NCBI GenBank assembly: GCA_029747585.1
Contig: JAPEVF010000772.1
Span: forward strand, 1-21,421
DNA: 21,421 bases
Source of the DNA: Pleurotus djamor
Taxonomy: Eukaryota; Basidiomycota; Agaricomycetes; Agaricales; Pleurotaceae
Direction: 5' to 3'
Position numbers and translations under genes: made by a program. The notes beneath the pieces were generated by a model. It had not been told where the DNA came from. It saw only the letters and a list, made by a program, of their open reading frames with translations, and did no database searches. This document shows positions 10,070 through 20,075 of the stretch, one piece after another. Within the stretch, counting starts at the first letter, position 1. Each line of letters begins with the position of its first letter.

Positions 10070-12973
10070 TCATGACGCTTTCTTCCTCCCCTTCCTCGGC
10101 GGCGCCGCAGCACGTTTAGCCTGACACGCCGAGCAGTACCATTTATCCGGAAGAGGCTGCTTGACGCCGACACAGGAGATATGGAACTGTTTTGTGGGGT
10201 AAAAAAAAGAGGAGGTGAGTAATTGGTTTTCGCGGTAGGGTAGGCGATGAAACAAACACAGAAGAAGAAAAGGATAATGCAAGTTGTGTAAGCGAAATGA
10301 AAAACAATGGAGAAAGAAGGGAGGTAGCGAGAGTAGACAGGTGGGAGATGAAGATGGGGAACAGACATAAACAACAAAACAGCTAAGCGAGATGAATATG
10401 AAAATACATAGATACGCATATACACATATATGCGCGAAACGCTAACGTTAACGCTAAGGCCAGTGATGCCGAAGAAGCGAAAAGAGAAGCAAGAAGGCAT
10501 GAGAAAGGGAAGGAAGGAGAGGAGAAGGAGAGGGAAGCGGTGGGTTCGCAGCCGGTTGCCACTCTCGCCACTCTGGAGTGGCCGTATATGTCATGACATG
10601 TGGTGAGGCGAGTCGAGGAGAGGGAAGGAAAGGAGGGTTCGGGGAGCCGTATAACATAGCATAGGCGATTAGGCGAAGCGGTGTCAAGATCGAAAAGGGA
10701 ATGAATAAGTTTATGTTGGTGTGGGGCGGGACGCTCACGGAATGAATGTACATAGTTGAATTCGAAGGAAAGGGAGACGCAAGGAAGGAGAAAAGGGAGA
10801 ACGACGATGGAGGCACAGATAAAGAAACGCCAAAGAATAAAACATAGTCCGAAAAAAAANGAAATTCAGGAAAGAGAGGACTCACCCATTGATAATCACA
10901 ACTCTCGTTGTCACAGCCAATCATCATCTGTATGCGCAGAGTTTTGGGGGTGTGACCAGGTAGGGTCACCAACGAGAGGAAACGATCGAAAGTCACGGGA
11001 AGTTCAAGTTGTTCGTTTGAGTCGCATTGGAGGAGTTGAACGTGGATGTTTGAGGGACGGACATAGACATAGACAAACAAAAGGTTATTGTTAGTTAGCG
11101 TTCGCGTTGGTTAGGTCCATCCGACAAGATTCGATCCAAATAAGAATAAAATGTGAAGCGAGGCGCATGAGTGGACGGGACAAATGCATGCGAAGGACGA
11201 AGGATGAACGGTATAGCCCGCCTATGCCAATGCCATCCCACAAGTTGTAACTTGAAGTGGGGATAGATTTATGATTTCATCAACGAATTGACGGAAACCA
11301 GAAGTAACCATGCGATATGTCAAACGTCAAAGACTCGGGGAGGGGAAGAGAAGACACGCGCGTTGGATGACCATGGGGAAAGGGTACGCGTGGTGGAAAT
11401 AGGAGAGAGAGAGAGAGAGATGTGGTTGTGGAGCACACAAAGGGATAACGAAAAAGATAAAGACAGAGAGAAAAACCCAAAGAAAGAAGAAAAAGCAACA
11501 AGGAAGTTGGAAAGAAAGAAAAAANGGGACAAAGGGAGGAAAGGGAAAGCGAACGCACCTCCCCAGCACCAGGTTTCTGACAGAAACAATATAACGTCGA
11601 ATCCTCCGCGTCTTCCCCATCATAGTCTTCTTCCCCTTCTGCATCCAAATCATCTCCTAACGTATCCATCACACTACCGCCTCCCCCACCACCATTACCA
11701 CCACCGCCCACTATACCACCACCGACATTCGCACTCAAAGTCACAGTATTACTAGCACCCGCTCCAGTACCTCTGGCACCACGACCGCCCCGACCCGAAG
11801 TGGCGGTCGACGAGCTAAGAGGAACATTCAACAACGCGTCCAACTCTGCTTCATCGAAGAAGTCTGAGCGTGAGGCGGGGATGTGGGCTTGGCGGGAGAG
11901 ACGGGAACGCGAGGAGGGTGTATGTGAGGTGAGTTGTGGGTGCGGGGCGGGGCTGGGGAGTTTGATGGGGTTTGTGGAGGTAGCGAGACGACGGCCTTTC
12001 AACAAAAGGAACGGATTAGGTTTGGTATTTTGATGGAAGAAGTGATCGGTGGTGTACGTACGTTTGGAAGTATTCGTGGATGCGGATGTGGATGCTGTCC
12101 CAGCCATAGCATGAGCAGCTGTTGCTGCTGGACTGAGGGGCAGAACATCCGGCGCAAGGAGGACGTTCCGGATCGAGTCACCCATGAGGAACGCAGGCAT
12201 ACTATCCGAGACCAACACAGGTGTATTCGCACCGCTCTCATGGGTACCCCTCGCAGGAGAAGCAGGTCGCGTCAACAGAACCGGTTCGCCGATAAACCCA
12301 ATGCCATTATGGGCACTAGCAGATCCCGGAGGTTCACCATATAGTACTTTCACTTTCGCGAGATCGTAGTCTAGCCTGACACGCGATCTCGTGATGATAT
12401 CAATGAGTTGTTGGGCAAGTGCGATCTTCTCGTCTGCTAGGACGGTCAATTGCGCGTAAAGAGCTTCTACTTTTGCTGGTGTCGGGAGTTTGGATGGGCT
12501 TGCGATGGATATGGATGAAAGTGGTGTCGCCGCGGTGGTTGAGATAGTTGTGGTTGTTCCTACGGTGGTAGGTGTTTGTAATATCGGAGACGGTGATTCT
12601 GAAGACGCGTAGGATGTTGGTGTTGATGGAAATGGCTCGGCGCGACCAAGAGACCTGCGCACAAACTTGGATTGATCTCGGTCAAGTTCATGTCGGATTT
12701 CTATGATTCGTGTGTTCACGTCAGTATTCGTCTGCGTGGATAAAGTTGAGTAGCATGGACCTTGTGAGCGCAAGTCCCTGTGTCTTATCTCGAGGAGGAG
12801 ATGTTGGACTTCATTGGGCAGGTTGTCGATACCTTGTGATTTATGCAGGGTAAATAGTAAGCGAACCCCAATCCAGACGCCACACTAAGCACTGAGCGAG
12901 GCACAAACTCACTTGAAATATACTCCGAAGCTATTGCAGACGCCTCTTCCAGGTTCTGCACTGGCACATTCAT
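10070..12973 (-). CDS. ING-family PHD-finger chromatin reader (Yng2-like)
   Basis: Exons (minus): 12973-12913, 12832-12761, 12700-11559, 10927-10886, 10186-10070; 477 residues. The start was chosen because NLEEASAIASEYIS then follows as in fungal ING proteins. The ING helical domain spans about residues 8-62 (IDNLPNEVQHLL, SKFVRRSL) and 121-166 (LADEKIALAQQL), split by a Ser/Thr/Pro-rich insert (about 63-120). A long disordered middle with a Gly run and an acidic patch follows. The C-terminal PHD finger has all eight ligands (C416, C418, C430, C435, H441, C444, C457, C460). It also has Tyr415, Met426/427 and Trp439, matching the H3K4me3 aromatic cage known in ING proteins, and ends in a basic tail. 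ING proteins guide histone acetyltransferase or deacetylase complexes in the nucleus. NLP...LL and KFVRR resemble Yng2 of NuA4, but Pho23- or Yng1-type membership is possible. Family very sure, subtype not. Confidence 0.93.
10187..10885 (-). other. Intron 4 of the ING gene, 699 nt
   Basis: It starts GTGAGT after the Trp codon of the PHD finger and ends ACAG before TTC CAT (Phe-His). Both borders are fixed by protein continuity (YQW then FHISC). The transcript strand is pyrimidine-rich, with a T run containing an N (10860) about 25 nt from the donor. The length is far above the other introns here. Open frames inside it encode only low-complexity Ser/Phe/Leu sequence. Confidence 0.85.
10928..11558 (-). 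other. Intron 3 of the ING gene, 631 nt
   Basis: It starts GTGCGT after GAG (last residue of CQKPGAGE) and ends ATACAG before ATGATG (MMIGCD). It carries a CT-rich 5' part with an N at 11525 and a (GA)9 microsatellite on the plus strand (11403-11420). Splicing is inferred from the PHD finger being continuous only when this segment is removed. Confidence 0.85.
11403..11420. repeat. (GA)9 microsatellite inside ING intron 3
   Basis: Nine perfect GA dinucleotides on the plus strand (CT on the transcript). It lies in a long purine-rich tract, 11400-11550. Confidence 0.9.
12701..12760 (-). other. Probable 60-nt in-frame intron (intron 2) of the ING gene
   Basis: The donor is GTCCAT after CAAG; the acceptor is CATAG before AAATCC; a CTGAC branch-point word lies about 25 nt before the acceptor. 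Removal joins LRSQ to EIRHELDRDQSKF, a natural ING helix, whereas retention adds 20 residues rich in Thr, Ser and Asn. The intron is a multiple of three with no stop, so a reader without transcript data would keep it (497 instead of 477 residues). The donor is weak, which leaves some doubt. Confidence 0.7.
12833..12912 (-). other. Intron 1 of the ING gene, 80 nt
   Basis: The donor GTGAGT follows the Ser codon of SEYIS plus one base; the acceptor is CACAAG. The phase-1 junction rebuilds Ser and continues as IDNLPNEVQ, matching the family, so both borders are well supported. Confidence 0.92.
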
Positions 12974-14277
12974 CGTCGAGAGTTGAACGTGAATGGTCTT
13001 TTGCGAAGATGCGAATGACTTGCTTTCAAGTTGCTTGCAGCCGCACCGACCACACAAGCCTTACCGAATGGCCACAAACAAACAACTCTTCGCACGCTCA
13101 CGAGATCCCGTCCTCCCGATCCGAAGGGACCCCGGCACGGGAGTTGCCTTGGACCCTGGGAAGACTCATAAGCAAGGGCGGATCTAAGATCTTATCTGTG
13201 TTTGTTTTTTTTTTCTTTTGGGCCTGTCCGAAATGTCATGGTCATTTCCGTTTGGTAGCTGTCTGCCATTCCGCCGCTGTACCCCGTAGCACCCAAGACC
13301 TCCAACGCTCCCAATGATATCAATCATATGCTAACAATGCGTCGAAGTGCGTCTAACCTCGACGACGGAGCACGAGGCAGTTTCCCCCTGTTGCTCTCTG
13401 TATGTCTGGCTTCAGCTCGCTTCCATACGCCGCAGACCGGACCACCCCGCTTCTTCCCCATGCTCAGGCTATTCTGTTTAAACCAGCCTCTCCCCAAAGG
13501 CAAAGGCACCATTCTAAACCAAATGCTCTTATCGACTCATCTTCTTCGGCCCGTGGACTTGAGTTTCAGCGCGTAGCGCTCCATGTCCATGTTCATGTCA
13601 TCGTCCGAATTATAACTGTGGGCACGCATGCAATTGCAAAGCGCAGCGTATCGCAGGCTAGAGCTCAGAGCTTTGGGGGCTACAGGCGCTTTTCTTGACT
13701 TGGATCTTGACAGCGGCAACCCCTTCTTCGATATCTGCGTGTATGTGAATCCATTCAATACGTTTCCAATATCCAATACCCATACCGGCGCTGCGCCACA
13801 TCGCGGGTCCGCCTTCCTGCCCTCCTACTCAGGCTATAGTACTATTAGAAGCCCCTCACGTCCTCATGTAACCTCCTCTAAAATTGCATTTCCCTGGCGC
13901 CTCATCTGCATCTGCATACTAAATGGAAACCGCAAAAACAGCACGCAAAAATGGAACTTCACCTAGGACCCACCTCACACCCACCATTCAATGTATTCAA
14001 TATTCAATGTTTGATCTCGACCCATCTACATTCAAATCCAATTATACATTATACAATCATCGCGCTTACACTAGAGTATAGGTGGACTTCCATACGCACC
14101 TCCACATACACGCCTATCGCTCTACTCTATACCGGATGATTATGCTATAGGTACACACATTCACCTTCAATTATGGAGTCGATCACGATCAATCGAGTGA
14201 ATCAACCTCCGAGTTCAACGACCTCGATCAATTCAATCGATCATGATCATGATGCATGGGTAGGGTCGGTCGGGATG
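12974..14277. other. Upstream region of the ING gene and non-coding DNA
   Basis: The ING promoter and 5' leader must lie in the first few hundred bases; I see no TATA box I would trust. A plus-strand T run with one C (13205-13219) is a candidate dA:dT element. On the minus strand one frame stays open from 13776 to 13324 apart from a single TGA at 13539-13537; the translation (79 + 62 codons) is basic and unrecognised. Several words are locally duplicated (CCATGT near 13581, CATCTG near 13904, TTCAAT near 13987). Around 14165-14255 there is a dense cluster of ATCGAT/GATC/ATGATC words. Confidence 0.5.
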
Positions 14278-14305
14278 ACCTAACACCTAACACCTAACAC
14301 CTAAC
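14278..14305. repeat. Tandem repeat (ACCTAAC)4; telomere-like heptamer
   Basis: Four perfect heptamers on the plus strand, GTTAGGT on the minus strand. It resembles but does not equal the fungal telomere unit TTAGGG and lies between single-copy genes. It may be a plain microsatellite or a diverged interstitial telomere-like seed. Confidence 0.85.
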
Positions 14306-17300
14306 ATCCAACGCCCAACTAGTAACCTCAGCGTCGTCAACCAGAATCAGCGACGCAATTCACGCCTGAAAGAGGAAAGGAGAGCGCTGTTCAATCCCGT
14401 AGACTCGGGTCGGATAGAAGCATACATAAATAGGAGCGCCTGGGGGTTGACAGGGAAGGACCTCGACGGCGCAGCGGCATGGAGGCGCGCCGAGGAAGGT
14501 GGAGTCTTTGCTCGTGCATATAAATAGTACAGAAATTCTTTGTACTCTGCTCAATCTGTGTGTTTTTGGTGTTTACGAGAACGGAACCCCGATCCCAATA
14601 TATCGCCATCACCATCACCGTCGTCGGTCGTCGGTATCTCGTAAGTACTTAGTAGTAGTTTATCGTAGGCGACAATCGTGATGCTCTCCTGAATATTGGA
14701 ATTTTGAAGTGAGAAAGCACTGAAGCAGAGCGTGGCATTGGCATAGGCATAAATAGCGTACTTAAGCGAAGGGGTGTTTGAACTCGAACGTTCAATGGAA
14801 GGCGGTACCCAGCGCCCAGCGCCCGACACCTGAACCTGAACCCATATAGGTACATATTAGCGATTATACGAATTACCAGCGGACCGGTCGTGGTTGTGGT
14901 CCGTCAATAATGCCCGTGAGCTTCCCCGAGAGAGAGAGGAAGGGGACCGAGGGAGATGGTTGGCCTTGACGACGCTTCGGAGCGTAGAGCACTCGAGTAA
15001 ACGGAACAGAACACACATACATACATACACATAATGATATAAATTAGCGTGTGGAAATCCACGGACTCCATAAACCCGAAGAAACAATCCTCCGAGAAAG
15101 CGTAGAGAACTTGAGAAGGTTATTTTTAGGCATGTTCGTTAGAATGTTTTTGGCTAACGGCATAGGTTACTTATCAAAAATTTCAAACTTCAGGCCGTAG
15201 GCGAGCCGTGTTGGGTAGATAGGTTTACCAACTGGTAGCTGGCGACCATGGCCCCTTGGAGCTCTGTTTTCAGGGACAGAGAGGAGGGGATCGATCGGTT
15301 AGGTACTACGTATACGTACTCTGGGAAGGTATTCGGAAGGGAATGGCAACGGCGGAGGGAGGAAGGAAGGGAAGGAATGGTCGACGTGTGAAGGAGTGGA
15401 CTGTCTCAATGCCGTAAGGCCTCGAGTCGTAGAGGAAGAAGGACATACGAGTTGAACTTGTTGCGTACGTCATTGGGTACTAGGTATTCCAGAACCTAGG
15501 ACTTGGGCTGAGTTAACGTCTGGTGAGTATACGTAGTCCGGCAGGTATGGCAGACCACTTACCTTCCTTATTTTGTATTTGGTGTTTGGGCGTATAGAGT
15601 AGTGGGAGTAGGACCGGGATCTCCTTAGGTTATCCCATTCCTATACGTAAACAGAGCCTTATCAATCGTGAATGGTGAGTTGAGGGCATGGGAGGGTGTC
15701 GTAGGTAGAGCGGGCGATCGAGTTATCATAATAACAACGCGACGAACATGGGCGTCCTTGGGTGTGGTATTTGTAATTTGAAGGAACTCGGGATAGGGCC
15801 GCATGTGAAGGTATGGTATGGCTTTTCCCGTTTCAGAGGCGTCCATATCGGATAGAGGATAGAGCATATGCTTGGATTTGCTTCGTGCTCGAAGACTACG
15901 TATGTCACCGAAATATGAACTTGATAGATGAGATTACTTGAAGCCAATCAAGCTTTAACCTCCTCAAGGGAAACCAATAAGGAATCAGATGCTGTCGAAG
16001 AATTCGAAGTCATGTATGTGGTTTTTGCAAATTCCGGGCAAGGTTTTTGGGGTGATGCGTATTGCTTGCGCACAAACGTCCTTCCAAGTAAGTATGATGT
16101 ATGATATCACAGGGGAGCAGACAGGGAGAACTCGTCGCTCGAAGAGGGGAGGTCGCTTCGAATCCGGCATGTATGAAGACTGCTTCTACAACTTCTCGAG
16201 CTTCTTTCGCTACTCCACGGACGAGAACTTGGGGGTCTGTACCGGTGCCCCCAGGGAAGCCGGGAAAGACCTAAAGGGAAGAAAGGCGATGAGAAAACGG
16301 AAAACGACGATGGGAAATGAGAAGAAAAAAANCGCCTACTTACGCGTATGTTGAGACCTAGAAGGGACGTATGTACGCATATCGAGACGGTGGTGGGAAC
16401 TGTGAAACTGAAAAGAAAGCTTCTGGGCTGGACCCTCGTGGAACTCTGGAAGTCAGGTCCCTAGAACCATAACCATAGAGGTTTAGGCCTTAGGAGGTAA
16501 GTATTCTGGAGGACTTTCGATCGGTACGTGGGTGGGGGACCCGGGTCGATAAGGCGGTTTCGCGTGGATTTACCAGGGCGGGATAAGTATACCGTTTAGC
16601 ACGTAGCCGAGAGGGTGTGTGTGTCCTCGCGGGGAAAAAGGGATAGATAGACAAGTGAGTGTGAGTCGACGTTGGAGTAGACTCTTTTTGCTGCGGCGGG
16701 TAGGGTCCCTGGGCGTTAGCTTAGGTATATCTCGCTTAGATAGAGATCGAAGCAGAGGCAGACAGTGAGTTGTGAATATGAATACAGTGGGCGTGCTGGT
16801 TGGTCAGTGGCTCCGTGAAGTGAATTGGAATTGAGGGAGATGCCTAACACATACTTACTAAAAAACAACCAAAGGTGTACGTATACCCATTTAGAGTCTC
16901 CCGACAAAGAACGTCACCGAACGTATATAGACGGGGACACATGGACATGGACGGTGGCAAATGCCATCATGTGGGAGTTTAGGTACGCAACCTATCATCC
17001 AGGTGACTTGGGAAAGCGAAAAAAAATTGCGCAAGACCGATTAGATCTTAGAGGGTAAACGAGGATTGAGGCCTTGAGGAGCGATTGAGGATAGCGCAGA
17101 TACGCCTATCCACAAAAGAAGGGAGGAGCGGCTAGAGCGTTGGCACGAGAGCAGAGGAGAGCAAGTATAGGTCATGAGAGAGTTTGAATGGGATGGATAG
17201 GGTCGAGACAGGAAAGGTAAGAATGCGGTGGATTGATGATATAAAGTTCGTGCAATCCTCGGAGGTGAACAAAGGGTTGCTGTGTGTATTTTTAGGGTTG

Positions 17301-18496
17301 GCGCTTGGGTGGTCGGGAGGTCCGGTTGACGGTTAACGTTGACGTTGACGCTTTGAGTGGAATGGAGGTATGGCACAGGCTTTTGGGATGGCAATACGCC
17401 GCAGGGGTGCCGACTCCAGAGGGGTAGGAGGGAGAGATAAGTTTCTTTGACATCGGGTAGGGTGGGGAGGCTGGTGAGCAGTCAGCGCGGAGCACAAAGT
17501 AAACAGTAAACATTGGAAAGCAAAAGCAAGCAAGCATGCTCGGAGGTGGAATTCGGATGCTGCGCCAGAGAGCCGTAGCCTAGATGCGTAGTTGGATAGT
17601 GTGCAAAGCATGGAAACTCGTGGAGGTTACCGAGCCGATACCGGCACTGTTCCAGAGACCCCGACTCTAGTGATAAGTATGTGGACAAAGGAAATAAGTA
17701 TATCCCCCTTCGAGAAAGAATGAGATCGGGGTATGAAGATGAAGTCAGTGGATGAATTGAGTGCACTTGACTCGGACTAGGATAGTCTTGGGTAGTCGTT
17801 TTAGGAAGGTTTTCATAGGCCGTTCATTATCTGACTTCTGGGGCGGTTGCCTTGTTTCGAATTCGCTGTTCATTTTGTCCAACGGGCAGAAGGTGTAGTA
17901 TATTCTGGATCAGGGTGTGGATTTTCCCTTTGTCCTGGGCAAGCTGGGGACGTGCACATATTACTCGCATGAGGAGTGTTAATATTGGGTTATTAGATTA
18001 TACACAAGGGTCCAGCAGGGCGAGATGACCGGACATAGTCAGGTGTTTAGGGACATTGTACGTGGGTTTATGGTAGGACGGAGGCGAGATTGTGGATGGC
18101 AGGCCTGAGAGGGTTGGGAAATCCGGACAAAGCAGATTTGAATTGCGGGTGTCACGAGTGTGGGGTGGGTCTGCCGAGACTCAGAACTCTGCCTGGAAGG
18201 ATGCGTGGCGATACGAACATCGAAGAGACATTGAGCAGACGTGGTTAGACAAGTCATTTATTGCCCTGACGACAGAATGAATCCAGGTCGTTGGCAGTCG
18301 ACAACAAACGGCGGGTGAACGATCAAGCTCAAGACATACAAGCAAAGGAAAGAGCGACGCAGCGGAGGCAAGACGTGACGCGTGATGGAAGCGACACTCG
18401 CAGTCACTGCGTGACGTAGTTGCTTTACTTCGCGTGCATCGACGACTACTGCGACTAAGTACTTAGGCCCTCCTCGGCCAGCTCGGAGCTCCATTC
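14306..18496. other. Non-coding stretch upstream of the Dsc2-like gene
   Basis: No gene is recognised. A plus-strand frame at 15989-16354 (121 codons, N at 16332) and several minus-strand frames (for example 17041-17766) lack known domains. Visible simple repeats are ACAT words at 15013-15031, GTTGAC words at 17325-17350, GT words near 16616 and GCAA words near 17525. The last 120 bases should contain the Dsc2-like promoter: TGACGT at 18412-18417 and a CGTGACGCGTGA cluster at 18374-18385 look like possible bZIP/CRE-type sites, but this rests on word match alone. Confidence 0.5.
17325..17350. repeat. Imperfect tandem repeat, unit GTTGAC
   Basis: GTTGAC occurs three times within 26 bp, with a GGTTAAC variant between the first and second copies. 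Non-coding. Confidence 0.75.
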
Positions 18497-20075
18497 ATGT
18501 CGTTTGAACATGCACCCGTAACAAAAGGTCGCCTGATCACTGGAAAACTGACACTTTTTGCTGACATTTCCACAGGTCTGATGCTGGGCTGCGCCCTTTC
18601 CTCATTCACAGTCGGGCTCTTTGACGTAAAGCACTACTTCCATCTTCAGGTATGTCGGACTGCGTTTCTGCAGCAAATGATACTCAGTATACTCTCTTCG
18701 TAGCTCGTACCACACATCTCTCGTCACCACCAAGTACGTTTCTGTTATTTTGACTTCGGTCGGACTGCGGTGAACCTGAATCAAGCTATTCCATAGTATT
18801 GGCGGCTTGGGGTCCACCACCTAGCGTTCTCCAACTCGAGTGACCTCTTTCTTGCGCTCCTGATCCTATACGGAGCTGGCTTACACGTCGAACGAAGATT
18901 TGGTAGTATCAAATATGCTGTAAGTTGACACGAAACCGTCTCGATCATCAGCTTCAGTCCTCTTGGAGGCTTGCTAACCTACTACTCGCTTGCATTGGGC
19001 GCTGACTCTTGTACTCGTGTACCCCATTTGCACAGTCCTTCATCCTGGCATCTTTGCTTGTCGCAACAATCCTGGAATTCACCGCCTTGATACTTTTCCA
19101 TCGCGTCGGCCTCAATCATATCTCTTCCGGTCCCTCGGCTCTCATCTTCAGCATCTTATACCAATATTCCCGTATCGTACCCTATGCGTATCAATTCCGC
19201 GTCTTTGGTGTTCCCCTGAACAACAAATGTTTCACATATATATTGGCTTTTCAGGTGAGCTNCTTCTCATCGGTTTCGTGAGAGTAATCACACATTTATT
19301 CTCGTCATGCTCATTGCCTTTTCTTGCTNTAATTCGACCAGCTATCTATAAGTCACCTTCCCGGCTCTGGGGCCGCAGCTCTTGTTGGCATCCTCTCAGG
19401 ACAACTNTATCGATCTGATTTAGCTAATTTGAAGGCGTATCGCGTATCGCCTGGGGTNGTTGCGTTCGCCAGGAACTATCTACGCCCACTCATTGGTACA
19501 ACTCGATCGCAACGCCGGTCGAATCGTGCCCTGCCTGGTGATGTAACAGCGGCGTCCACTGCATCGGGGGCGACAGGCACCGGAGGGACGTCGAACTCCT
19601 CCGCAAATACAACTAGGGCTAATGCGCTGGCTGAGCTTCTCCAAGATGAAGTGGTTACNACAGCGCGACCATCAGCATCAGCATCAACTACCCAGTCCGA
19701 CGCATCCTCGNGAAGTACTGGCGGCGCTGAAGGAAACAGACCGCCGCCGNNNTCGGGCCAGTCTGTCATGCGAGAATGGGTTGATGAATTAACAGGCCGT
19801 GCGGACCGTGCAAACGTNGGTTTGCGCGTCCCCTCAGAGGCGGAAATCTCGCAAGTCTCATCGATGTTTCCTGACTTTGAAAGAGAAGTGATTGTTGCTG
19901 CGCTTCAGCGAAGGTGAGTAAAAAAANGTTTCTTGTTCCGTTGTTCGTTGATGAGCTCCACACTCTCCTTTGCTGTGGTTCATCAATGTGTCTGTGCATG
20001 ACGCGACTGAATACACCTCTTTCTAGCTCGAGCATCGAAGCAGCAGTGGCAACCTTGTTGGGTTCCCAGACGTAG
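18497..20075 (+). CDS. dsc2: Dsc2/UBAC2-like rhomboid-fold protein with C-terminal CUE/UBA domain
   Basis: Exons: 18497-18527, 18576-18649, 18704-18733, 18797-18919, 19036-19254, 19342-19913, 20027-20075; 365 residues. Introns are 48, 54, 63, 116, 87 and 113 nt, all GT-AG. The N-terminal part (about 1-185) is hydrophobic with several membrane segments, as in rhomboid-like pseudoproteases: LMLGCALSSF, VKHYFHLQLVPHISRHHQYWRL, then SFILASLLVATILEF, GPSALIFSILYQYSRIVP and GSGAAALVGILSGQLYRSDL. I see no GxSxG catalytic serine. A Ser/Thr/Ala-rich linker follows, then SVMREWVDELTGRAD. The C-terminus is a CUE/UBA-like three-helix domain (about 323-365, MFPD at 334-337, ending ATLLGSQT). Dsc2 (Ucp14) is a subunit of the fungal Golgi/endosome Dsc E3 ligase, in fission yeast needed for SREBP cleavage; animal UBAC2 is the ER counterpart. 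Single Ns at 19407, 19458, 19659, 19711, 19750-19752 and 19818 keep the frame. Family sure; Dsc2 orthology likely. Confidence 0.9.
18528..18575 (+). other. 48-nt in-frame intron 1 of the Dsc2-like gene
   Basis: The donor is GTCGCC after ACAAAAG; the acceptor is TTCCACAG; CTGAC branch words lie at 18548-18552 and 18561-18565. Removal joins VTKG to LMLGCALSSF, the usual start of this family; retention inserts 16 residues (RLITGKLTLFADISTG) without a stop. Confidence 0.8.

Noticed and set aside
10454..11080. 208-codon minus-strand frame across the PHD exon and both long introns
   Set aside because: Only its 14 residues MMIGCDNESCDYQW are real coding sequence; the rest reads through intron 3 and intron 4 and gives low-complexity Ser/Pro/Phe sequence.
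15989..16354. 121-codon plus-strand frame containing a perfect GTAAGTATG donor-like word near 16087
   Set aside because: The nearest acceptor gives an intron of about 25 nt, too short for a fungus. The product is unrecognised and the end is a Lys/Arg-rich simple-sequence tail with an N.
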